A DNA stretch of 64,000 nt, from NCBI RefSeq assembly GCF_011065895.1, contig NZ_JAALCR010000005.1, positions 186,001 to 250,000 of the forward strand. The letters are read 5' to 3'. Positions 17,784 to 28,211 of the stretch are shown here, in pieces. Origin of the DNA: Paludisphaera rhizosphaerae. GTDB taxonomy: Bacteria; Planctomycetota; Planctomycetia; Isosphaerales; Isosphaeraceae. Each line of letters begins with the position of its first letter. Position 1 is the stretch's first letter. The notes under the pieces were generated by a model. The model was given only the letters and a program-made list of their open reading frames with translations. It was not told where the DNA came from and did no database searches. The position numbers were made by a program, and so were the translations under genes.

Positions 17784-17803
17784 TCCACGATCGTCCTGGC
17801 CGT

Positions 17804-17848
17804 TGCGGAGAATAGGAGGTATAATCTCCGCAGGTCGTGCGGAGATTA
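17804..17848 (+). promoter_or_regulatory. fic promoter -10 box and inverted-repeat operator
   Basis: TATAAT at 17820-17825 overlaps a perfect 11-bp inverted repeat (arms 17822-17832 and 17838-17848, half TAATCTCCGCA, 5-nt spacer). A further half-site with one mismatch lies at 17804-17814. The right arm contains the GGAG that serves GTG 17851. Binding here would block both transcription and the start region. The C-terminal winged helix of the Fic protein itself is the obvious candidate binder. Confidence 0.65.
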
Positions 17849-17850
17849 AA

Positions 17851-18981
17851 GTGTATATTCACGAACAATCCGACTGGCCTGCTTTTCGGTGGGACGGCGA
17901 GGCCCTAGCGGGCGTCCTGGGCGAGGTGCGGCATCGTCAGGGGCGGTTGATCGGCCGGATGGAGGCGCTCGGCTTTCGGCTGCGCGAGGAGGCGACGCTC
18001 GCGACGTTGACGGAGGACGTCGTCAAGACGAGCGAGATCGAGGGGGCGATCCTGGATCGCGAACAGGTCCGGTCGTCACTGGCGCGCCGTCTCGGGATCG
18101 AGGTCGGGACGCTGACGCCCGCCGATCGGGACGTGGAAGGGGTGGTCGAGATGATGCTCGACGCCGTCCAGTTCGCCGACCGACCGCTAACCAGGGATCG
18201 ACTCTTCGGCTGGCACGCAGCGATGTTCCCCACGGGACGCAGCGGCTTGCATACGATCCGGGTCGGGGCCTGGCGAGACGATGCTTCGGGGCCCATGCAG
18301 GTGGTGTCGGGGCCGATCGGGCGGGAACGCGTCCATTACGAGGCCCCCTCCGCGGACCGACTCGAGGTGGAGACGTCGAGATTCCTCGATTGGTTCAACG
18401 GCCGCTCCGGCGTGGATCTCGTGCTGAAGGCGGCCCTGGCGCATCTCTGGTTCGTGACGATCCATCCCTTCGACGACGGCAACGGCCGGATCGCCCGCGC
18501 CCTGGCCGACATGCCCCTCGCCCGATCAGACGGCTGTCCCCAGCGCTTCTACAGCATGTCTGCTCAGATCCGCCTGGAACGCGACGCGTATTACCGCATC
18601 CTGGAGCGGACGCAGAAGGGAGGGCTCGACGTCACCCCCTGGGTCGCCTGGTTCCTCGCCTGCCTGGGGAGGGCGATCGAGGCCTCCGAAACGATCCTGG
18701 CGAAAGTTCTGGCCAAGGCACGCTTTTGGGAAGCTCTCGCCGGCGAGTCACTCAACGACCGCCAGCGCAAGGTGCTGAATCGCCTCCTCGACGGCTTCGA
18801 GGGCAAGCTCACCTCCTCGAAATGGGCGAGCCTCGCCAAGTGCTCGCAGGACACGGCCAACCGCGACATCAACGACCTCGTCCGAGGAGGCGTCCTGGTG
18901 AAAGACCCAGCCGGCGGCCGGAGTACGAGTTATTCGCTTCGAGGGCCCGATGAAGCGAACGGCGAAGAGTCGGTGCGTTGA
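17851..18981 (+). CDS. Fic-family AMP transferase with DUF4172 and C-terminal winged helix
   Basis: 376 aa from GTG 17851; GGAG sits 6 nt upstream and YIHEQSDWPAFRWDGE is the DUF4172 start. Domains: DUF4172 with an inhibitory-helix motif TSEIEG (about 60; T-x3-EG), the Fic core with the complete catalytic motif HPFDDGNGRIAR (His near 205), and a C-terminal helix-turn-helix (about 315-370; WASLAKCSQDTANRDINDLV). Active Fic enzymes transfer AMP to a target hydroxyl group; the N-terminal motif holds class II enzymes inactive. The catalytic residues are intact. No separate antitoxin gene. Likely autoregulated through the repeat before its start. Confidence 0.9.
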   Translation: MYIHEQSDWPAFRWDGEALAGVLGEVRHRQGRLIGRMEALGFRLREEATLATLTEDVVKTSEIEGAILDREQVRSSLARRLGIEVGTLTPADRDVEGVVEMMLDAVQFADRPLTRDRLFGWHAAMFPTGRSGLHTIRVGAWRDDASGPMQVVSGPIGRERVHYEAPSADRLEVETSRFLDWFNGRSGVDLVLKAALAHLWFVTIHPFDDGNGRIARALADMPLARSDGCPQRFYSMSAQIRLERDAYYRILERTQKGGLDVTPWVAWFLACLGRAIEASETILAKVLAKARFWEALAGESLNDRQRKVLNRLLDGFEGKLTSSKWASLAKCSQDTANRDINDLVRGGVLVKDPAGGRSTSYSLRGPDEANGEESVR

Positions 18982-19049
18982 TCGTCTCCTGAGAGCGCGT
19001 TAGGCTCGGAGCGATCTGAATCCGACCTCATGTTTGCGGAGCACCCATA

Positions 19050-19718
19050 ATGATTCGCCGTGGATGGAACGTCGCCGCGATCGTGTCTCTGACTCTGGCC
19101 CTGGGTTCGACGGCTTTCGCGCAGTCGGCCGACTGGAAGCCGTTGTTCGACGGCAAGGATCTGGACGGCTGGGAGCACGTCGGGCCGGGGCGGTTCGTGG
19201 TCGAGAACGGGGAGATGAAGACCGAAGGCGGCATGGGCCTGCTGGTCTACTCGCGCGAGAAGCTGGGCGACTGCGTGATCCGCGTCGTCTACAAAACGGG
19301 GACCGAGAAGTCGAACTCGGGCGTCTACGTCCGGATCGCCGAGAAGCCAACCGAGCCCTGGTACGCGGTCCACAACGGCTTCGAGGTCCAGATCGCCGAC
19401 GGCGGCAAGACGAACCGGGGCACGGGCTCGGTCTACACCTTCGCCGAGGCCCACGCCCAGCCCGGCAAGCCCATGGAATGGAACACGCTGGAGATCACGC
19501 TGAAGGGGAACCGCGTCTCCACTGCGATCAACGGCACGCCCGTCGCCGACTTCGATTCCAGCGACCTCAAGCCCGAACCCAAGGCCAAGGCCGGCCCCGG
19601 CGACCCGGGCCGCGGCCCCCGCGCCGAGAAGGGCTACATCGGCCTCCAGAACCACGACGAAAACTCGAAGGTTTTCTTCAAGGAAGTCTCCGTCCGTCCG
19701 CTCTCCGGCGGGAAGTGA
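19050..19718 (+). CDS. Exported DUF1080 (3-keto-disaccharide hydrolase-like) protein
   Basis: 222 aa. Signal peptide MIRRGWNVAAIVSLTLALGS with cleavage near AFAQ. DUF1080 begins WKPLFDGKDLDGWEHVG and ends GYIGLQNHDENSKVFFKEVSVRPL, a concanavalin-like sandwich domain. Some members cleave 3-keto-glycosides; planctomycetes have many copies. Length and both end motifs are normal. Predicted periplasmic. Stand-alone gene, convergent with the membrane protein at 19808. Confidence 0.9.
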   Translation: MIRRGWNVAAIVSLTLALGSTAFAQSADWKPLFDGKDLDGWEHVGPGRFVVENGEMKTEGGMGLLVYSREKLGDCVIRVVYKTGTEKSNSGVYVRIAEKPTEPWYAVHNGFEVQIADGGKTNRGTGSVYTFAEAHAQPGKPMEWNTLEITLKGNRVSTAINGTPVADFDSSDLKPEPKAKAGPGDPGRGPRAEKGYIGLQNHDENSKVFFKEVSVRPLSGGK

Positions 19719-19807
19719 CGAATCACGGCAGGCGCCGATGCGACGTGCGACGGGCCGTCATCCTGTGACGCGTCCGTCCCGTCGCCTCTGGATTTGAGAG
19801 ATACGAG

Positions 19808-20194
19808 TCAGCCGGTCCTCCCGCTCCAGAGGCAATATCCAGCCCAGGCCCCGATCGCCATCAGCAACAAGCCTCCGACGATGAATCCGGGCCGCGACGG
19901 ACCGCGCGCCATGGATTGCAGGGCCGCATCCGGGGCCAGCAGGCCGATCGCGCCCTTCAGGATCATGAGCCAGCCCAACGCCGTGAGCACCGCCCCGGGC
20001 CACGCCCAGCCGCCATGCCCCGCCACGACCGCCGCCCCGGCCGCCAGGCTCAAACCGGCGTTGGCGAACGCCCCCGGTCGGCCCGCACGATGGAGTCGGG
20101 CGTAAACCTCGATCCAGTCGTCGGCTCGGAGGATGTGCGAGACGCCGACGGCCAACGAGGTGATCGCCAGGAACCACTCGACGGCCCGCTCCAT
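19808..20194 (-). CDS. Four-helix membrane protein, unknown
   Basis: 128 aa from ATG 20194, with GGGGAGA upstream; a longer start at 20215 lacks such a site. Four hydrophobic segments (about 4-20, 40-62, 66-85 and 103-122) with short loops make this a small polytopic inner-membrane protein. No motif I recognise. Follows the VOC gene on the same strand after 39 nt, so the two are likely co-transcribed. Confidence 0.65.
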   Translation of the reverse strand: MERAVEWFLAITSLAVGVSHILRADDWIEVYARLHRAGRPGAFANAGLSLAAGAAVVAGHGGWAWPGAVLTALGWLMILKGAIGLLAPDAALQSMARGPSRPGFIVGGLLLMAIGAWAGYCLWSGRTG

Positions 20195-20233
20195 CTCAAA
20201 TTCTCCCCAACTCAAGCCGCACGGACGATGACG

Positions 20234-20653
20234 TCAGGGTCGCCAGTCGCCGTCGGCGGTGCCGTCGGGGCTGGCGAGAACGACCTTGTAGCCATCGGGG
20301 TCGTGCAGCCAGATCTCCCAGTGGTTGGGGCCGCCGTTGCCGTCGGGCGGGTTGCGGTGGCGTGAGAGAATCACCTCGGCCCCCATCGCTTCCACCCGCG
20401 CAACGGCCTCGTCGAAGTCGTCCACCTCGAACCACAGCAGCAGGCCGTTCCCAGTGGCGACTCCGACGTCGCCGATCGGGCCGTGGTGGTCGTCGCGGTC
20501 CCAGCGGTGAAGCTGCAGAACCATCCGGCCGTCGGCGGTGACGAGCCGTTCGTAGTTCGGGCCGCCGTGCGCGCTCTCGCAGCCGAGCAGCCGCTGGTAC
20601 CAAAGGCTGCTCGCTTCCACGTCGTTCACGCAGATCAGAGGTTGTGGTCGCAC
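20234..20653 (-). CDS. VOC-superfamily (glyoxalase/bleomycin-resistance fold) protein
   Basis: 139 aa from GTG 20653, chosen because AGGAGGAG lies just before it; the open frame continues to 20713. The fold is seen as ICVNDVEASSLWYQRLLGC (first half) and LLLWFEVDDFDEAVARVEAMGAEVI...HWEIWLHDPDGYKVVLASPDG (second half with the terminal Glu/Tyr metal-site pattern). VOC proteins bind metals or drugs or isomerise thiols; no specific substrate is evident. Cytoplasmic. Confidence 0.82.
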   Translation of the reverse strand: MRPQPLICVNDVEASSLWYQRLLGCESAHGGPNYERLVTADGRMVLQLHRWDRDDHHGPIGDVGVATGNGLLLWFEVDDFDEAVARVEAMGAEVILSRHRNPPDGNGGPNHWEIWLHDPDGYKVVLASPDGTADGDWRP

Positions 20654-20861
20654 CCGTCTCCTCCTGACGCTTGGCCCTGAACTTCGATCTCTCCGATGTT
20701 CATCGGCCGTCATAAGATTAGTAATTATAAATATTTAGGAAATCAGTGCTTTCGCGGATTGTTTTTGAGTATTTTGCTACATCGCCGCTCGTGCCATGGA
20801 GTCGTGACGCCATGGAGACGAAGCGACCGGAGAGGCCGACAGCCGACGACGGCGGGGGCCG

Positions 20862-21443
20862 ATGAAGATGGGCGACGTGACGGAGATTCTCGCGGGCGTT
20901 GAGCGGGGTGATCCGCAAGCGGCCGGAGACCTTCTGCCCCTGGTTTACGACGAGTTGCGCCGGCTCGCGGCGCAGAGGTTCGCGCACGAGAAGCCCGGAC
21001 AGACGCTTCAGGCCACGGCGCTGGTGCATGAGGCCTATCTGCGGCTGATCGGCGCGGCCGATCCGGGTTGGGAGGGGCGTGGGCACTTCTTCGCCGCCGC
21101 GGCCGAGGCCATGCGTCGGATCATGGTCGAGCAGGCGCGGAAGCACGACAGCCTCAAGCGCGGCGGCGAGTTCCACCGCGTCGACCTGGACGCGGTTGAG
21201 CCCGCCGTCGAGGGGCCGTCGCTCGACCTGCTGGCCCTGGACGAGGCTCTCACGGCCCTGGAAGCCAAGGACGCCCGCAAGGCGAAGCTCGTCAAACTCC
21301 GCTACTTCGCCGGGATGACGCTCGACGAGGCCGCCGAAGCGCTGGGCGTCTCACCTTCGACGGCCGACAACGACTGGGCCTACGCCCGCAGTTGGCTCCG
21401 GCTGAGGATGCTCCCCGACGACATTGATAACGACTCGGGCTGA
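20862..21443 (+). CDS. ECF sigma factor of the planctomycete kinase-linked type (TIGR02999-like)
   Basis: 193 aa. Region 2: VERGDPQAAGDLLPLVYDELRRLAAQR, HEAYLRLIG, GHFFAAAAEAMRRIMVEQAR. Region 4: AKDARKAKLVKLRYFAGMTLDEAAEALGVSPSTADNDWAYARSWL, with the helix-turn-helix. This ECF subgroup commonly neighbours Ser/Thr kinases in planctomycetes, as here: the kinase at 21539 starts 95 nt later. The 150 bp upstream is AT-rich. Regulation by phosphorylation from the linked kinase is known for some such pairs and is only inferred here. Confidence 0.9.
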   Translation: MKMGDVTEILAGVERGDPQAAGDLLPLVYDELRRLAAQRFAHEKPGQTLQATALVHEAYLRLIGAADPGWEGRGHFFAAAAEAMRRIMVEQARKHDSLKRGGEFHRVDLDAVEPAVEGPSLDLLALDEALTALEAKDARKAKLVKLRYFAGMTLDEAAEALGVSPSTADNDWAYARSWLRLRMLPDDIDNDSG

Positions 21444-21448
21444 ACATC

Positions 21449-21495
21449 GCTTTTTTTAAGGTCGAGTTGGGTCGTTTCGCCGCCGATTTCGCATT
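21449..21495 (+). promoter_or_regulatory. Intergenic element copy A, before kinase 1
   Basis: A run of seven T (21451-21457) followed by a core at 21466-21494 that is identical over 29 bp to copy C at 28140-28168 (core part CGCCGCCGATTTCGCAT). It lies 45-90 nt before the kinase start, where a promoter would be. See copies at 24595, 28126 and 31738. Confidence 0.6.
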
Positions 21496-21538
21496 ATCCT
21501 TTCGGAGGGTGTAGAAAGAGGCCGTCGGAGCCCAACCG

Positions 21539-24493
<2,955 letters not shown>

Positions 24494-24528
24494 CCGAATC
24501 CGTCTCAGGTTCTCCTTCGTCCCGGCGC

Positions 24529-24554
24529 CAAGGACCGTCGGCCGACGGTCCTTG
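24529..24554 (+). terminator. 26-bp perfect palindrome after kinase 1
   Basis: A perfect palindrome whose left half is CAAGGACCGTCGG, 36 nt after the kinase stop. In RNA it gives a GC-rich hairpin of about 11 bp. No U-tract, so it could be a factor-assisted terminator or an mRNA-stabilising hairpin. Confidence 0.55.
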
Positions 24555-24594
24555 CATGCGCAAAGTCTGGTTCGATCAGAGGCACATTCTGAAG

Positions 24595-24675
24595 TTTTTT
24601 ATTTCTTTGTCACCCCGTTAGGTCGGTCCCGCGCCGATTGCGCATTGGCCGGTGAAGAGCGAACGAAGCTCCGCT
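24595..24675 (+). promoter_or_regulatory. Intergenic element copy B, between kinase 1 and the surface protein
   Basis: T-run at 24595-24600, then a core of the same family as copies A and C (GCGCCGATTGCGCATT), followed by a second half that is identical over 35 bp (24641-24675, contains GAAGAGCGAACGAAGC) to copy D at 31786-31820. It lies 50-130 nt before the start of the surface-protein gene. Confidence 0.6.
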
Positions 24676-24727
24676 CGCTTCCCGAGACGAAGCGTTCGCA
24701 CGCCTCATTTCACCGAGGAGCCGACCG

Positions 24728-27700
24728 ATGCGCAGCCCGAACTCCCGCAGGCCCCGCTCCCTGAACCGGCGATCCCGACCCGCCCGCTCTCGCCGCACGA
24801 GCTTGGAACGGCTTGAAGCGCGTGAGTTGCTCACGGCCGTCGGCGTTCCCGACGGGCTGGTGAGCTGGTGGACGGGCGACGGCACGGCGGCCGACCTGAA
24901 AGGAGTAAACAACGCCAGCCTGATCAGCGGCGCCACCTACGCCGCGGGGAAGGTCGGGAAGGCGTTCAGCCTCGACGGCGTGAATGATCGCGTCCAACTC
25001 GCCGACTCCGACAGTTTGAAACTGACGGGCTCGATGTCGATCGAAGGCTGGATCAAGGTCGACACGTTCCCCACGAGCGGCCACGGCGAGATCTTCTTCC
25101 GCGGCGACGACCGGGGAGGGCTGGACCCGTATTCGCTCAGCGTCGAGCCGGATGGCACCTTGTGCTTCCTCGTGACGAACGCCTCGAACGCCGGAGTCAC
25201 CCTCAAGTCTCCCATCGCCCTCGGTCAGTTCATCCACGTCGCCGCGACGCTCGACGACGCGACCGGTTCGATGAAGCTCTACATGAACGGGTCGCTGGCG
25301 GCGCAGATGACGACCACGATCCGGCCGTTCCGCGATCTCGACCCGGCGAGCAATCCAAGCATCGGCATCGGCAACCACGGCGGTTATCCCAGCACGCCGC
25401 ACAACTTTCCGTTCGACGGGCTGATCGATGAATTGTCGGTCTACAACCGGACCCTCACCCCCGGAGAGATCCTGGGGATCTCCAGCGCCGGGGTCGATGG
25501 CAAGATCCGCGCGGCGAACTACTTCGCCGCCGATTACCCGACGGTCGTGGAAGGGCCGGCGGCGACCACGTCGCCCGTGACCTTCACGATCCGCCGCGTC
25601 GGCAGCCTTGCGGGCCAGGCCGTCGTCGACTGGACGACGGGCAACGGCACGGCGACGGCTGGGACGGACTTCGCGTCGGCGTCCGGCCAGGTCGTGTTCG
25701 CGGACGGCGAGTCGCAGAAGACCGTCCAGGTGACGGTGAACGGCGATACTGCCACCGAGGCCGATGAAACCTTCTGGCTCGTCCTTTCCACATCCACTCC
25801 CGGCTATTCGGCCGGCGGCGGCGTCGCCACGATCCTCAACGACGACGCATCGATTACCATCGCCGACGTCTCCGTCGTCGAGGGGGACACACGCTTCGGC
25901 AGCCTGGGGGCGCTCGTCCCGGCGTCGGCCAACGGCGGCCTCAACCGCTCGACGGGGATGGCCATCGGCCCGGACGGCAACCTCTACGTCGGGAGCCTGA
26001 ACACGAACGAGGTCTTGCGCTACAACGCCGCCACCGGGGCCTTCATGGGCGCGTTCGTGACCGCCGGGAGCGGCGGGATGAACGGCCCGGCCGTCCAGGG
26101 CCTGATCTTCCGGCCCGACGGTAAGCTGTACGTCGCCTCGCGCAACGGCAGCAGCGTCCAGCGGTACGACGCCGCCACCGGCGCGTTTCTCGACACCTTC
26201 ATCCCCACAGAAAGCGGCGGCCTGTCCGTGCCGAAAGGAATGACCTTCGGACCAGACGGAAGCCTCTACATCAGCAGCGGGACCAACCAGGTCCTTCGGT
26301 ACAACGGAACGACCGGGGCGTTCATGGGCGTGTTCGTCGCGGCCGGCAGCGGTGGGTTGACGAACCCCCGGTCTCTCACGTTCGGTCCCGACGGAAGTCT
26401 GTACGTCGCCTCCGCCGACACCGATTCCGTGCTGAAGTACAACGGGACGACGGGGGCGTTCGTCGCCGCGTTCATCGCCGCGAACTCGGGCGGCCTGGAC
26501 GCGCCCGGCGATCTCCTCTTCGCCAACGGCAGCCTCTACGTGGCGAGTCAGAACACTCACGAGGTCTTGCGCTACAACGCCGGGACCGGCGCGTTCATCG
26601 AGGCCTCGGTCTCGGCCGACGCCGACGGGCTCAATCTGCCGATCGGGCTCTTACTCGACTCAGGCGGGAGCCTGCTGGTCGGGGGCTTCGAGGAGATCCT
26701 CCGTTTCAGCGCCCCGTTCCCGGCCACGTTCGCGATCACCCTGAGCAACGCCAGCGCCTCGCCCGTGACGGTGAACTACGCCACGGCCAGCGGGACCGCC
26801 AGCGCCAGCGGCGACTTCACGGCCGCCTCCGGCTCGGTGACCTTCGCGCCCGGCGAGACGAAGAAGATCGTCCGCGTCCCGATCGTGAACGACGCCGTCG
26901 CCGAGTCGACCGAGACGTTCACGGTGAACCTGTCGAACGCCGTCGGCGGGACGATCGCCGACGGGCTGGGGATCGGGACCATTCTCGACGACGACGCGAC
27001 CAAGTTCTACGTCGTCGACGACGGCTCCGCCAATCGGACGTACGAGTACGGCGTTCCCGGCAACTCGATCGAGAACTACACCCTCAACAGCGGCAATACG
27101 GCCCCCCGAGGCGCGGCGAGCACGGCGGCCGGGGACAAGGTGTGGGTGGTCGACGCCAACAAGATCGTCTACGTCTACAACACGAGCGGCGGATTGCTCG
27201 GCTCCTGGACGGCGGGGACGCTGGCAGTGAACGCGGCCGTCGAGGGGATCGCCACCAACGGGACCGACGTCTGGATCGTCGACGCCAAACAGGACAAGGT
27301 CTTCCGTTACACCGGAGCGGCGAGCCGCCTCTCGGGGAGCCAAACCGCCGCGAGCAGCTTCAGCCTCAACAGCGCCAACTCGAACGCCAAGGACGTCACG
27401 ACCGACGGCGTGAACCTCTGGGTGGTCGACGACTCCTCGACCTACAAGGTTTTCAAATACACGGTGGCCGGGTCGCTCCTCGGAAGCTGGACGATCGCCG
27501 GCGCGGGCTCCAGTCCGACCGGGATCACCATCGACCCCTCGAACGTGAGCAACATCTGGATCGTCGACGCCGGCACCGATCACGTCTACCAGTTCGACGG
27601 CGCGGCGAGCCGGACGTCGGGGTCGCAGGCGCCTTCGACGAGCTTCGTGCTGGCGGCCGGCAACACCAACCCACAGGGGATCGCCGACCCGCCTCCGGCC

Positions 27701-27871
27701 GCCGGCGGCACGCCCGTCGCGAAGACCGCAGCGATCCACGATGCCGTCCTGGACGACCTGGCCGGCTCCTCCACGCCCTTCTGGACCTGGGCCGACGCCC
27801 AGCCGCAGACGATCGCCGTCGCGGACGTCCTCTCGACTCGCAAGAAGCCGCGGGCCGGCCTCGTCGGCTGA
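24728..27871 (+). CDS. Large surface protein: LamG, Calx-beta and NHL-like propeller domains
   Basis: 1047 aa, ATG 24728 with GAGGAG upstream. The Arg-rich start and SLERLEARELLTA match the planctomycete LExRxLL export-type N-terminus. Domains: LamG/concanavalin (about 40-255; GLVSWWTGDGTAADL, DELSVYNRTLTPGEI), Calx-beta 1 (about 265-375; ends TILNDDAS), then DVSVVEG (about 380) opening Calx-beta 2, which is interrupted by five or six NHL-type blades (GPDGSLYVASxxTxxVLRYN, about 390-662), resumes at TFAITLSNASASPVTVNYATASG (about 667) and ends TILDDDAT (about 757). A second repeat set (WVVDxxxKVxxYxxxGxxLGSWT, about 760-1000) closes the protein. Calcium-binding adhesion or matrix role inferred. 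Confidence 0.85.
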   Translation: MRSPNSRRPRSLNRRSRPARSRRTSLERLEARELLTAVGVPDGLVSWWTGDGTAADLKGVNNASLISGATYAAGKVGKAFSLDGVNDRVQLADSDSLKLTGSMSIEGWIKVDTFPTSGHGEIFFRGDDRGGLDPYSLSVEPDGTLCFLVTNASNAGVTLKSPIALGQFIHVAATLDDATGSMKLYMNGSLAAQMTTTIRPFRDLDPASNPSIGIGNHGGYPSTPHNFPFDGLIDELSVYNRTLTPGEILGISSAGVDGKIRAANYFAADYPTVVEGPAATTSPVTFTIRRVGSLAGQAVVDWTTGNGTATAGTDFASASGQVVFADGESQKTVQVTVNGDTATEADETFWLVLSTSTPGYSAGGGVATILNDDASITIADVSVVEGDTRFGSLGALVPASANGGLNRSTGMAIGPDGNLYVGSLNTNEVLRYNAATGAFMGAFVTAGSGGMNGPAVQGLIFRPDGKLYVASRNGSSVQRYDAATGAFLDTFIPTESGGLSVPKGMTFGPDGSLYISSGTNQVLRYNGTTGAFMGVFVAAGSGGLTNPRSLTFGPDGSLYVASADTDSVLKYNGTTGAFVAAFIAANSGGLDAPGDLLFANGSLYVASQNTHEVLRYNAGTGAFIEASVSADADGLNLPIGLLLDSGGSLLVGGFEEILRFSAPFPATFAITLSNASASPVTVNYATASGTASASGDFTAASGSVTFAPGETKKIVRVPIVNDAVAESTETFTVNLSNAVGGTIADGLGIGTILDDDATKFYVVDDGSANRTYEYGVPGNSIENYTLNSGNTAPRGAASTAAGDKVWVVDANKIVYVYNTSGGLLGSWTAGTLAVNAAVEGIATNGTDVWIVDAKQDKVFRYTGAASRLSGSQTAASSFSLNSANSNAKDVTTDGVNLWVVDDSSTYKVFKYTVAGSLLGSWTIAGAGSSPTGITIDPSNVSNIWIVDAGTDHVYQFDGAASRTSGSQAPSTSFVLAAGNTNPQGIADPPPAAGGTPVAKTAAIHDAVLDDLAGSSTPFWTWADAQPQTIAVADVLSTRKKPRAGLVG

Positions 27872-28211
27872 CATCGGACATGTTGATTCGTCGGAACGAG
27901 CGAACCGTCCGGGGCGAGTCGCGCCCCCCCGGGCGGTTTCTTCGTTTCGAATCGGCGACGACAGACCCTTACCGGCTTCTGAATCACTGAGAATCATAAA
28001 TGCCTGCAGAGCGGATATCTTAGCATCGCCATTCGGATTATTTTGTTTCATTATTGTCGCCTTGTGGGGAGGGTATGACGATGCTCGGCGACGAGGGGGA
28101 GGAGTTCGGGGACTGAGCTTCGCGATTTTTTGGAAGCGGGTTGGGTCGTTTCGCCGCCGATTTCGCATGGTCTTCCCGGAGGGTGTCGAAGCTGCCGTCG
28201 GAGTCCGGTCG
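27872..28211 (+). other. Intergenic region before kinase 2
   Basis: 340 nt. The first 200 nt are less GC-rich than the neighbours (for example 27980-28080) and show no gene; the end holds element copy C. The open frame of kinase 2 extends back through this stretch to 27741 but has no family-like sequence there. Confidence 0.5.
28126..28169 (+). promoter_or_regulatory. Intergenic element copy C, before kinase 2
   Basis: T-run at 28126-28131, then the 29-bp core at 28140-28168 identical to copy A. The sequence stays similar to copy A down to the start codon (GGAGGGTGT and GCCGTCGGAG shared). Same distance to the kinase start as copy A. Confidence 0.6.

Noticed and set aside
17803-17850. TTG start for the Fic protein
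   Set aside because: It would place the operator inside the gene; the DUF4172 start YIHE begins at GTG 17851 with GGAG at the right distance.
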